Assembly (NCBI GenBank): GCA_030590525.1 | Contig: JAUUYI010000019.1 | Span: 1-14,222, forward strand | Length of the DNA: 14,222 nucleotides | Source: Sedimenticola sp. | GTDB taxonomy: Bacteria; Pseudomonadota; Gammaproteobacteria; Chromatiales; Chromatiaceae | Direction of reading: 5' to 3' | Shown here: piece by piece, positions 9,166 through 14,222 of the stretch | Layout: the number at the start of each line of letters is the position of its first letter | Position numbering within the stretch: position 1 is the stretch's first letter | The notes under the pieces: generated by a model | The model's input: the letters and a program-made list of their open reading frames with translations, nothing else | Databases searched by the model: none | What the model was told of the DNA's origin: nothing | Position numbers and translations under genes: made by a program

Positions 9166-10014
9166 ATGAAACGAGTTGGTGCCCATGTCAGTGCCAGTGG
9201 CGGGGTAGAGAATGCCCCCCTCAACGCACGGAAGATCAGCGCCCGCGCCTTTGCACTGTTCACCAAGAATCAGCGGCAGTGGCGTGCAAAACCCCTCAGC
9301 CAGGAGAGCATCTCCGCCTTCAAGGCGAACCTGGAAAAGGTGGGCATCGCCCCCCGGTACGTCCTCCCCCACGACAGCTATCTGATCAACCTGGGCCACC
9401 CGGAGACGGAAGCCCTGCAGAAATCCCGGGATGCCTTCCTGGACGAGATGCAGCGTTGCGAGCAACTGGGGCTGCAGATGCTCAATTTCCACCCTGGCAG
9501 CCACCTGAAAAAGATCGCGGAAGATGAGAGCCTGGCCACCGTCGCCGACTCCATCAACTGGACCCTGAGGCAGACCAGGGATGTAACAGCAGTGATCGAG
9601 AACACGGCAGGACAGGGAACCAATCTGGGCTACCGCTTCGAGCATCTGAAGGCCATCATCGAACAGGTGGAAGAGAAGGAACGGGTCGGCGTCTGCCTCG
9701 ACACCTGCCACACCTTTACCGCGGGTTACGACCTGCGCACCGAGGCGGTCTGCGAAACCACGTTTCGGGAATTTGATCGGATCGTGGGTTTCGAATACCT
9801 GTGCGGGATGCACCTCAACGACTCCAAACCCGACCTGGGCTCGCGGGTGGACCGCCACGAAAGCCTCGGCAAAGGCAAACTGGGCTGGAGCGTATTCCGC
9901 TACATCATGAACGACGACCGCTTTGAAGAGATCCCCCTGATCCTGGAGACCGTGGACGATACCCTCTGGCCGGGGGAGATACAACAGCTCTACGCATTGG
10001 TCGAAACCGGTTGA
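9166..10014 (+). CDS. nfo: Endonuclease IV (AP endonuclease)
   Basis: A 282-aa TIM-barrel AP endonuclease, close in length to E. coli Nfo (285 aa). It cuts 5' to abasic sites and removes 3' blocks in base-excision repair. All nine metal ligands known for the E. coli enzyme fall at the same residue numbers: H69, H109, E145, D179, H182, H216, D229, H231 and E261, which supports an active trinuclear zinc centre. The N-terminus [10 protein letters not shown] and the segment [13 protein letters not shown] are family signatures. The start ATG 9166 has GAGGAAG about 5 bp upstream. A TATATT at 9122-9127 might be a -10 box but lacks a good -35. The MEKHLA gene follows 4 bp after the stop and is probably co-transcribed. 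Confidence 0.96.
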   Translation: MKRVGAHVSASGGVENAPLNARKISARAFALFTKNQRQWRAKPLSQESISAFKANLEKVGIAPRYVLPHDSYLINLGHPETEALQKSRDAFLDEMQRCEQLGLQMLNFHPGSHLKKIAEDESLATVADSINWTLRQTRDVTAVIENTAGQGTNLGYRFEHLKAIIEQVEEKERVGVCLDTCHTFTAGYDLRTEAVCETTFREFDRIVGFEYLCGMHLNDSKPDLGSRVDRHESLGKGKLGWSVFRYIMNDDRFEEIPLILETVDDTLWPGEIQQLYALVETG

Positions 10015-10018
10015 GCTG

Positions 10019-10486
10019 ATGCGGACCCCCGATGAAAACAATGATTTCCAGTGCGCCCACGCTACCATTCTGATCGACAGCTACCGCCACTGGAGCGGCC
10101 GGGCGCTGATCACCCCCACCGACAGCCCTGTCGCTGCCGCACGCCGACTCTATCAGGCCTCTTTTGCCGTGGTCTCCCACGGCACCGGTCCGGACCCCCT
10201 GTTCAACTACGGGAACGAGACCGCTCTGAAGCTGTTCGAAATGTCCTGGGAGCAGCTCACCCGGACACCCTCCCGCCACTCCGCCGAGCCATCCGAGCGC
10301 GAACAACGGGCAGAGCTCATGACCCGTGTCAGCCGCGACGGGTTCATGCAGGGCTACCGCGGCATCCGGGTCTCCGCCAGTGGCCGTAAGTTCCGCATCG
10401 AAGATGCGACAATATGGAATCTGCTGGACGAAACCGGCAGCACCATTGGCCAGGCGGCGTGTCTAAGGCACTGGCAGTTTCTGTAA
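10019..10486 (+). CDS. MEKHLA-domain protein
   Basis: A 155-aa soluble protein made almost entirely of one MEKHLA domain, a PAS-like fold of unknown ligand that also occurs at the C-terminus of plant HD-ZIP III transcription factors. Recognised from LIDSYRHWSGRAL (about residues 18-30), ASFAVVSHGTGPDPLFNYGN (47-66), FEMSWEQLTRTPSRHSAEP (73-91) and the closing GQAACLRHWQFL. No signal peptide, membrane segment or second domain is present. ATG 10019 lies 4 bp after the nfo stop and has no strong Shine-Dalgarno of its own, so reinitiation after nfo is likely. Whether the pairing with a DNA-repair enzyme is meaningful is unknown. Function in bacteria is not established; a small sensor role is inference. 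Confidence 0.88.
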   Translation: MRTPDENNDFQCAHATILIDSYRHWSGRALITPTDSPVAAARRLYQASFAVVSHGTGPDPLFNYGNETALKLFEMSWEQLTRTPSRHSAEPSEREQRAELMTRVSRDGFMQGYRGIRVSASGRKFRIEDATIWNLLDETGSTIGQAACLRHWQFL

Positions 10487-10510
10487 TGGTAATGACGCAG
10501 GAAATAATGG

Positions 10511-10538
10511 TTGAAGTTTTCCCCGTAACCGCTATACT
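10511..10538 (+). promoter_or_regulatory. Promoter of tRNA-Asp
   Basis: A -35 box TTGAAG (10511-10516), a 16-bp spacer and a -10 box TATACT (10533-10538) lie about 50 bp before the tRNA. The GC-rich run after the -10 box (TCCGCGC) is the discriminator typical of stringently controlled stable-RNA promoters. Seen directly; use in vivo is inferred. Confidence 0.75.
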
Positions 10539-10589
10539 TCCGCGCTTCTGAATCCTAAGGGTATTCCCAATACCCGGAAGGTCTGCCGC

Positions 10590-10666
10590 GGAGCGGTAGT
10601 TCAGTTGGTTAGAATACCGGCCTGTCACGCCGGGGGTCGCGGGTTCGAGTCCCGTCCGCTCCGCCA
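10590..10666 (+). tRNA. tRNA-Asp (anticodon GTC)
   Basis: A 77-nt tRNA with encoded CCA (10664-10666). The acceptor arms GGAGCGG (10590-10596) and CCGCTCC (10656-10662) pair fully, the T arm is CGGGTTCGAGTCCCG, and the anticodon GTC is at 10624-10626 in the loop CTGTCAC. It differs from E. coli tRNA-Asp at only a few positions. It stands alone, with no second tRNA or rRNA next to it. I see no attL/attR-like repeat of its 3' end elsewhere in the window, so there is no sign of an island integrated here. Confidence 0.97.
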
Positions 10667-10680
10667 TTCACTCTCATTCC

Positions 10681-11499
10681 TCATTTCCGACTGATCCCCT
10701 TTCGCACATAAACATCGTAGCGCGTGTTAGCGCTGTTGATCGCCATAGTCGGCTGAAGCTCTCCCAGGTACCCGGCCTTCGAGGGACGCTTCACCACCAC
10801 CCGATAGGCGGCACATCTCTGTGCCACCGCCAGCAGACGCCCAGTGTCCGGGTCATCACCCACCAGTTCCCTGAACAGACGCATCTCCTTCTTTACCAGG
10901 GCCGATTTCCGACGCTTTGGATACATGGGATCGAGATAGATCACCTCCGGCTGCTCCCCTTCTGACAGCCGTTCCAGATAGTCGATCGCATCCGCATGAT
11001 GGGTGGTCATGCGCCGTGCAATATCAACAAGTTCCGGATCCTCCGCCATCTGCGCCCGTATCACCCCATCCCGCAGCAGCGCCCAGACCACGGGGGATCG
11101 TTCAAGCAGCGTCACCTCACAACCCAGGGCGGCCAGCACGAAGCTATCCCGCCCCATCCCGGCAGTCGCATCCACCACCCGCGGACGCCAACCCTGCTTC
11201 AGACCCATGGCACGCGCCAGCGGCTGGCCGACCCCTCCCCCGAAACGGCGTCGATGCGCGGAGCGTCCTGCTGCGAAATCCACATAGACAGGACCGGCGG
11301 CACCCGGCCCATGCTGTCGCAACTCCAGCCGTGCCCGGGTAACCAACAATAGGAAACGACTGCAACGGTCGGCCACCGGGACGAGGGGCAGTTTCAGGAC
11401 ATGAGCGAGGTCCGATGCCATCTGAAGCTCTCGTTCAGAATCGGAGGCGACCGCAACTGTGCATCCGGTATCCATTGAGGAGAGGTTTTGAGTGATCAT
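10681..11499 (-). CDS. rsmJ: 16S rRNA (guanine-1516-N2) methyltransferase
   Basis: A 272-aa SAM-dependent methyltransferase matching E. coli RsmJ (250 aa), which methylates G1516 of 16S rRNA. Seen: YVDFAAGRSAHRRRFGGG before the core, the SAM-binding motif VVDATAGMGRDSFVLAALG, the acidic strand end with LLERSP, the catalytic-type motif IYLDPMYPKRRKSALVKKEM, and VVVKRP near the C-terminus. These give a confident assignment. ATG 11499 (MITQNLSSMDTG) is chosen; the longer frame to 11583 adds residues unlike the family, and ATG 11475 is also possible. No strong Shine-Dalgarno precedes any of them. It converges on tRNA-Asp with a 14-bp gap, and I see no clear terminator between them. It is the last core-type gene before the accessory region. 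Confidence 0.92.
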   Translation of the reverse strand: MITQNLSSMDTGCTVAVASDSERELQMASDLAHVLKLPLVPVADRCSRFLLLVTRARLELRQHGPGAAGPVYVDFAAGRSAHRRRFGGGVGQPLARAMGLKQGWRPRVVDATAGMGRDSFVLAALGCEVTLLERSPVVWALLRDGVIRAQMAEDPELVDIARRMTTHHADAIDYLERLSEGEQPEVIYLDPMYPKRRKSALVKKEMRLFRELVGDDPDTGRLLAVAQRCAAYRVVVKRPSKAGYLGELQPTMAINSANTRYDVYVRKGISRK

Positions 11500-11534
11500 G
11501 TTTTTCAGCCCAGGTTCAACCCCTGCATGCACCG

Positions 11535-11555
11535 GGTGGTCAGACAGTGACCACC
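11535..11555. repeat. Perfect 8-bp hairpin upstream of rsmJ
   Basis: GGTGGTCA, a 5-nt loop GACAG, then TGACCACC. It lies 36 bp upstream of the rsmJ start, so it could be an operator or a 5'-leader hairpin; no T-run follows on either strand, so a simple terminator is unlikely. The rest of 11500-11598 shows nothing recognisable. Confidence 0.5.
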
Positions 11556-11598
11556 TGCTTCCACTTCTGGCTCCTGGGGTCACAATGCATCATTATGC

Positions 11599-11762
11599 TA
11601 AGCACCCAGTTAAACCCCTATCCCGATGGCGAGAGAGGCCCTGTTTGCCCCGGATGGGGGTGTCTGAGGCATGGATGCCGAAACCAAGCCTCCATAGATG
11701 GGTTCACGGCGTCCCCCATCCGGGGCAAACAGGGCCTCGTGACGGGATTAACTGGGTGCTTA
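11599..11762. repeat. MITE-like inverted-repeat element, 164 bp
   Basis: The terminal arms TAAGCACCCAGTTAA (11599-11613) and TTAACTGGGTGCTTA (11748-11762) are perfect 15-bp inverted copies. Inside them a perfect 25-bp inverted pair (11636-11660 with 11713-11737, core CCCTGTTTGCCCCGG) surrounds a 52-bp loop. The left inner arm carries 12 bases more than the right one. ATTATGC occurs directly outside both ends (11592-11598, and 11766-11772 after a 3-bp offset), which may be a target duplication. No ORF inside is credible. It probably is a non-autonomous mobile element or a large intergenic repeat; its parent transposase is not in the window. Confidence 0.75.
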
Positions 11763-11840
11763 CTAATTATGCCTATCCTCTTCAGAAAGCAACTGTGAGC
11801 TGCGTCCCCCAAGGCACCAGATAATGAAATATCCTGTTTT

Positions 11841-12004
11841 CTATGTGTCCAGCGGACTGCGTACCGTAACCCCCGGTGTGTTCAGGACATGGGTATAGAT
11901 CATGGTGGTCGAGACATCCGCATGCCCCAGCAACTCCTGCACCGTGCGGATATCATGACCACTCTCCAGCAGATGGGTCGCAAATGAATGTCTCTTATGC
12001 CGAG
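11841..12004 (-). pseudogene. Integron-integrase-like tyrosine recombinase, C-terminal fragment
   Basis: About 54 codons remain, ending at a TAG at 11841-11843. The text begins at the box II arginine ([20 protein letters not shown]) and keeps the LLGHADVS histidine and the IYTHV tyrosine, then VRSPLDT at the C-terminus. The YTHVL...GVRSPLD ending is characteristic of integron integrases (IntI), more than of XerC/XerD or phage integrases. Everything upstream of the box II arginine (core-binding domain, first catalytic Arg, and the IntI-specific patch) is missing; the frame is cut at the centre of the 32-bp palindrome. A GTG at 12032 could give a 63-aa peptide whose first residues are antisense of the neighbouring fragment, so it is not a working enzyme. 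Its strand does not fit a standard integron with the cassettes to its right. Confidence 0.8.
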
Positions 12005-12020
12005 CTCGGCATAAGAGACA
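11989..12020. repeat. Perfect 32-bp palindrome at the junction of two recombinase fragments
   Basis: TGTCTCTTATGCCGAG (11989-12004) is followed without a spacer by its exact complement (12005-12020). The centre is GAGCTC. Outside the palindrome the two arms remain partly complementary, because each encodes a related FATHLLE segment on its own strand. It marks the point where the two genes were joined. Confidence 0.95.
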
Positions 12021-12207
12021 CGGATTTGCCACCCATTTACTGGAACTCGGGGTTGATCTGCGGGAGATTCAGAAGATTCTGGGCCATGCTCGTCCGGAAA
12101 CCACGGCGCGTTATGCCCACCTGACCGAGGTGACCAGTGCCAACGCCGCCGAGCAGCTTGAGAAAATGCTCCTCGCGTTCTCGATTCGCTGGGAGGATGC
12201 GGCATGA
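12005..12207 (+). pseudogene. IS91-associated tyrosine recombinase, C-terminal fragment
   Basis: The frame 12007-12207 reads a tyrosine recombinase tail: box [22 protein letters not shown], the LGHARPETT histidine, the catalytic tyrosine in ARYAHLTEV, and a helical tail ending WEDAA. The stop overlaps the ATG of the IS91-family transposase (ATGA at 12204-12207). This pairing of a recombinase gene directly upstream of the Y2 transposase is known from one branch of IS91-like elements. Nothing before the box II arginine is left, and the frame is open back to 11959 without any usable start codon, so the fragment is not expected to be made. It is a different protein from the - strand fragment on the other side of the palindrome: the two share the motif spacing but only part of the residues. 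Confidence 0.78.
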
Positions 12208-13265
12208 TTCTGTTATCCACCCTGATCTCCCAGTTCGGTGGGGAGTTGCATGAGAAGTTCGGAAAGCGGCTGTTACCGGGTCATAAGCGGGCACTGAGCG
12301 CCATGGTAATCTGCCGAACCGACGAGAGCCCCGTGATGCGGGTTCAGTGCCTGGCTTGCGGTACCCAGGACGTCATCCCGCACTCCTGCGGCCATCGCAG
12401 TTGCCCCCACTGTCAGCACCATGAGGGAGAGCAGTGGCTGGAACGCCAACGGGGGAAGCTGCTGCCGGTAGCGTATTTCATGGTCACCTTCACGCTGCCG
12501 AGACAGTGGCGTGCGTTGCTGTGGCGACACCAGCGCATCGGTTACGACCTGCTGCTGAAGCTTGGCTGGCAGACCCTGAAGGTGTTCGGGCTGAACGACG
12601 CGCAGTTGAAAGGGCGGATTGGAGCGCACGCGGTGCTCCACACCCATTCGCGGCGACTGGACTACCACCCCCATGTCCATTTCATCGTACCGGCGGGGGC
12701 GCTGGATCCGAAGCATCGCCTGTGGCGGAAGAAGAAAGGGGAGTACCTCTTTCACCAGGAAAACCTGGCCAGAGTATTCCGTGCCAAGTGGTTTCAGGCG
12801 ATGAAGGAGGGGGGCTTGAAGGTGAGTGCCACCGTGCCGGAGGATTGGGTGGTGGATTGCAAACAGGTGGGTCGTGGCGACCAGGCGCTGACCTACCTGG
12901 GGAAATACCTCTATCGCGGGGTGTTGCAGGAGAAGGATATTCTGCGCTGCGAAAACGGCCAGGTGACCTTTCGTTACACCGAAAACAGCGGGACGGTAAA
13001 AACCCGCACGCTGCCGGGAGCGGACTTTTTATGGCTACTGCTCCAGCATGTCCTACCCAAGGGATTCCGTCGTAGTCGGGACTACGGGTTTCTCCACAGT
13101 AACTGCAAAGCGATGATTCGGTTGTTGCAGTACCTCTTTCGGTACCTGGTCCGTCCCTTGATGGCGAAAACTAAAAAGCCACCGATTAAGTGCAAGGCGT
13201 GCGGCGGGATAATGGCGATCAGAGCGACCCGGCTGAAACCGATACCGAAAGCGCAGCCGGCGTGA
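12204..13265 (+). CDS. IS91-family transposase (HUH, Y2)
   Basis: A 353-aa rolling-circle-type transposase. An N-terminal zinc-binding domain (QCLACG at 48-53, [14 protein letters not shown] at 60-73) is followed by the HUH motif in YHPHVHF (154-160; H157 and H159) and by the two candidate nucleophile tyrosines in YLGKYLY (Y231 and Y235). A second Cys pair (KCKACGG, 329-335) lies at the C-terminus. All expected catalytic residues are present, so the enzyme could be active, though the element's left part is truncated. Such enzymes nick one strand at the 3' end (oriIS), replicate through, and can mobilise flanking DNA by one-ended transposition. The ATG overlaps the stop of the recombinase fragment. 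At 353 aa it is slightly short for the family, but both ends look natural. Confidence 0.92.
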   Translation: MILLSTLISQFGGELHEKFGKRLLPGHKRALSAMVICRTDESPVMRVQCLACGTQDVIPHSCGHRSCPHCQHHEGEQWLERQRGKLLPVAYFMVTFTLPRQWRALLWRHQRIGYDLLLKLGWQTLKVFGLNDAQLKGRIGAHAVLHTHSRRLDYHPHVHFIVPAGALDPKHRLWRKKKGEYLFHQENLARVFRAKWFQAMKEGGLKVSATVPEDWVVDCKQVGRGDQALTYLGKYLYRGVLQEKDILRCENGQVTFRYTENSGTVKTRTLPGADFLWLLLQHVLPKGFRRSRDYGFLHSNCKAMIRLLQYLFRYLVRPLMAKTKKPPIKCKACGGIMAIRATRLKPIPKAQPA

Positions 13266-13313
13266 AGCCGGTGGCACAGAATTCAGTGGGAGGTAAGCCA
13301 ACGAGGTAACCAA

Positions 13314-13385
13314 CGCTTCTGCCAGACAGTGGTAGTATCGGGATTATCGACCGAGGGTACCGCTTGGTCTGGCGAAGCGGTTTTT
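13314..13385 (+). terminator. Hairpin with T-run after the transposase gene
   Basis: CGCTTC-T-GCCAGAC (13314-13327) pairs with GTCTGGC-GAAGCG (13367-13379), a 13-bp stem with one bulged T and a 39-nt loop, followed by a run of T (13381-13385). It may end the transposase transcript, or be part of the subterminal hairpin structure at the IS91 3' end. The loop is large for a plain terminator. A 12-bp palindrome TGCCGATCGGCA follows at 13421-13432. No gene is seen in 13266-13549. Confidence 0.45.
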
Positions 13386-13549
13386 GCCTGTAATTCGACG
13401 CTGGATGGCGTGAATTCCTCTGCCGATCGGCAAACAGTCGGAAGGCATGGGGCGATGCTCGTTTTTTCGGAGTGAATCGTCCTTCAGATGGCTGGTGTGA
13501 TGAAAAGGTATTTTCTATAAATAAGGCCTGCTGCCGATAGTCCGGGCTC

Positions 13550-13612
13550 GTCCAACAATAGGATAAGATCGTGGTTCGTTTCACTCACACGATCTATCCT
13601 TATTCGTTATGT
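13550..13612 (-). other. Integron attC site, 63 bp
   Basis: Read on the - strand: R'' box ACATAAC (13612-13606), a stem arm containing GATCGTG, a 14-nt loop, the opposite arm CACGATC, and R' box GTTGGAC (13556-13550), a full match to GTTRRRY. The two stem arms are complementary apart from one unpaired base on each side, as in attC sites where unpaired bases set the strand and direction. The - strand gene at 13643 ends 30 bp before it, the usual place for a cassette's attC. The expected crossover is between G13556 and T13555. Confidence 0.82.
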
Positions 13613-14040
13613 GATTTGCTATGATCGAAGAACCCAATGCCGTTAATAATGATGCGCATAAATAAGACCTGTTTCTCTAAGCTGTTCAAGAAGGTCTCTG
13701 CGCTCCCTTGCTAAAACCTTTAACCGTCTTTTCTTGTAAGGCTTTACCTTCGCTACTTCAAGAACGATGCATGCAAGTTTTGCGATATCTCCATTTTGTG
13801 ACGTTGATAGCTTTTGCAGCCTTCCGATATTCTTTGTAGAAATATGTGACTGTTTCAAGTAACCAAAAATTTCTTCTTTCTGATCTATTTCATCTATTTC
13901 ATCTTTAGGCTTTGATGCGCATTGTTTGCATATATGATTTTTATGTCCTTTTCCAGAGAACTTTTCATTTGGTTTATTTTCTCCACAAATTCTGCACCAA
14001 TGCCCCATTTGATTTCTCTCTGTCAGTATTTTTCACATAA
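13556..14040 (-). mobile_element. Complete integron gene cassette, 485 bp
   Basis: Bounded by the expected crossover points of the two attC sites. On the - strand it holds a 32-bp leader, one ORF (121 aa) and then its attC, the standard cassette layout. Its AT-rich composition contrasts with the GC-rich chromosome to the left, which fits acquisition. Confidence 0.78.
13643..14008 (-). CDS. Cassette-borne small zinc-ribbon protein, function unknown
   Basis: A 121-aa protein. Two Cys pairs, C5-x2-C8 and C27-x2-C30 (WCRICGENKPNEKFSGKG, then HICKQC), form a probable N-terminal zinc ribbon. After an acidic stretch (KPKDEIDEIDQKEE) follows a helical domain (IFGYLKQSHISTKNIGRLQK) and a strongly basic C-terminal part (KPYKKRRLKVLARERRDLL). 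The basic tail and zinc ribbon suggest nucleic-acid or ribosome binding, by inference only. There is no signal peptide or membrane segment. ATG 14008 is chosen because the zinc ribbon starts at once; an AGAGAG purine run lies about 7 bp upstream. From memory I believe similar small proteins are common in bacteria, but I cannot name a family. It is the sole gene of a 485-bp integron cassette and is AT-rich compared with the left block. I see no convincing promoter of its own. Confidence 0.82.
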   Translation of the reverse strand: MGHWCRICGENKPNEKFSGKGHKNHICKQCASKPKDEIDEIDQKEEIFGYLKQSHISTKNIGRLQKLSTSQNGDIAKLACIVLEVAKVKPYKKRRLKVLARERRDLLEQLRETGLIYAHHY

Positions 14041-14163
14041 CGTTTTGCTCAGCCGACCGCGGATAGATGGCACCGTTGCGCCAAACTGTAATGTAGTTGA
14101 CCGAAGCCAATGAACCAAAATCAAGCGTCGACCTAGCGGGTCGGCTGGAGCTATTTGTTAGCC
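14035..14163 (-). other. Integron attC site, 129 bp
   Basis: Read on the - strand: R'' box GGCTAAC (14163-14157), then AAATAGCTCCAGCCGACC, a long central part, GGTCGGCTGAGC, and R' box GTTATGT (14041-14035). The arms GCTCCAGCCGACC and GGTCGGCTGAGC pair except for one extra C in the first arm, the same asymmetry as in the aadA cassette attC, which fixes the direction as - strand. R'' and R' each differ from consensus at one position. It is longer than the 63-bp site but within the known attC range. The crossover is expected between G14041 and T14040. Confidence 0.85.
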
Positions 14164-14166
14164 AAT

Positions 14167-14222
14167 TTATGGCATTACAATGCCGAGGTCCTTACATATC
14201 TTTCTCGCCATAAATTCTTTTA
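14167..14222 (-). CDS. 3' end of a second cassette gene (partial)
   Basis: The - strand frame is open from the right window edge to TAA at 14167-14169 and reads KEFMARKICKDLGIVMP at its end. It stops 3 bp before the R'' box of the 129-bp attC, exactly where a cassette gene should end. Only 17 residues are visible, so neither family nor function can be given. One other - frame is closed here and the call depends on the cassette logic. Confidence 0.45.
   Translation of the reverse strand, partial: KEFMARKICKDLGIVMP

Larger units (their letters stand above)
12005..13549 (+). mobile_element. Left-truncated IS91-like element
   Basis: Includes the recombinase fragment, the Y2 transposase and about 280 bp of downstream DNA. 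The left limit is the palindrome centre, where the recombinase gene is cut. The right limit is a guess, set where the first attC begins and the GC content falls; the true oriIS end could be anywhere between about 13390 and 13549. No terminal inverted repeats or target duplication are expected for this family. Confidence 0.45.

Noticed and set aside
9103..10068. A 321-aa - strand frame opposite nfo
   Set aside because: The + strand encodes endonuclease IV with all nine metal ligands, so the antisense frame is incidental.
10590..10666. tRNA-Asp as the attachment site of a genomic island
   Set aside because: No direct repeat of the tRNA 3' end is seen downstream and the next gene, rsmJ, is a core gene; no intact integrase is adjacent.
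11989..12020. Similarity of TGTCTCTTAT to the Tn5 mosaic end, suggesting a library-adapter artefact
   Set aside because: Only ten bases match, the following bases differ from the mosaic end, and the sequence continues in frame into recombinase text on both strands. An assembly artefact of another kind at the palindrome is still worth excluding.
13219..13584. A 121-aa - strand frame over the transposase end and the attC
   Set aside because: It begins inside the attC stem and ends antisense within the transposase gene; no motif or ribosome-binding site.
13550..14163. Reading the cassette array on the + strand
   Set aside because: This would match the strand of the IntI-like fragment, but it puts both cassette genes backwards with their start or end against the wrong attC, and the extra base in the 129-bp site would be in the wrong arm compared with aadA-type attC.

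Overview
The window looks like chromosomal DNA of a gammaproteobacterium. The left 11.5 kb is GC-rich and tightly packed, the housekeeping proteins (Nfo, TcdA, RsmJ, YihY type) are of gammaproteobacterial type, and the tRNA-Asp is nearly identical to the E. coli one. A sulfur-oxidising or symbiont-like lineage is possible, but nothing in the sequence proves it.

Left block (1-2787, + strand): the 3' end of an acetoacetyl-CoA synthetase gene, then an unrecognised helical protein of 309 aa, then a Ser/Thr protein kinase fused to a C-terminal cyclic-nucleotide-binding domain. The three overlap (4 bp, then 59 bp) and look like one operon. A 163-bp nested inverted-repeat element (2835-2997) separates them from a divergent pair: a membrane-anchored thioredoxin-like protein (- strand) and a YihY/UPF0761 membrane protein (+ strand).

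Middle block (4518-11499): a full-length, ATP-type 5-oxoprolinase/hydantoinase fusion (- strand), a heptamer-repeat hairpin, tcdA (- strand), and divergently nfo (endonuclease IV) with a MEKHLA-domain gene 4 bp behind it. tRNA-Asp(GTC) follows with its own strong promoter, and convergent to it is rsmJ (- strand). These are ordinary core or near-core genes.

Right block (11500-14222): an accessory region. It starts with a 164-bp inverted-repeat, MITE-like element. Next come two C-terminal fragments of different tyrosine recombinases joined head to head at a perfect 32-bp palindrome: an integron-integrase-like fragment on the - strand and an IS91-associated recombinase fragment on the + strand. 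The second is followed by an intact-looking IS91-family HUH (Y2) transposase. Beyond a probable IS end, the DNA becomes AT-rich and holds an integron cassette array read on the - strand. It contains one complete 485-bp cassette encoding a 121-aa zinc-ribbon protein, two attC sites (63 and 129 bp), and the last codons of the gene of the next cassette. The array runs leftwards, so its active integrase is expected beyond the right edge. The integrase fragment at 11841 therefore does not sit where a standard integron would place it.

The most interesting signals are the palindromic recombinase junction and the cassette array next to the IS91 element. The kinase with its unknown overlapping partner is also worth a look. 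I found no CRISPR array, no recognisable defence operon and no phage genes.
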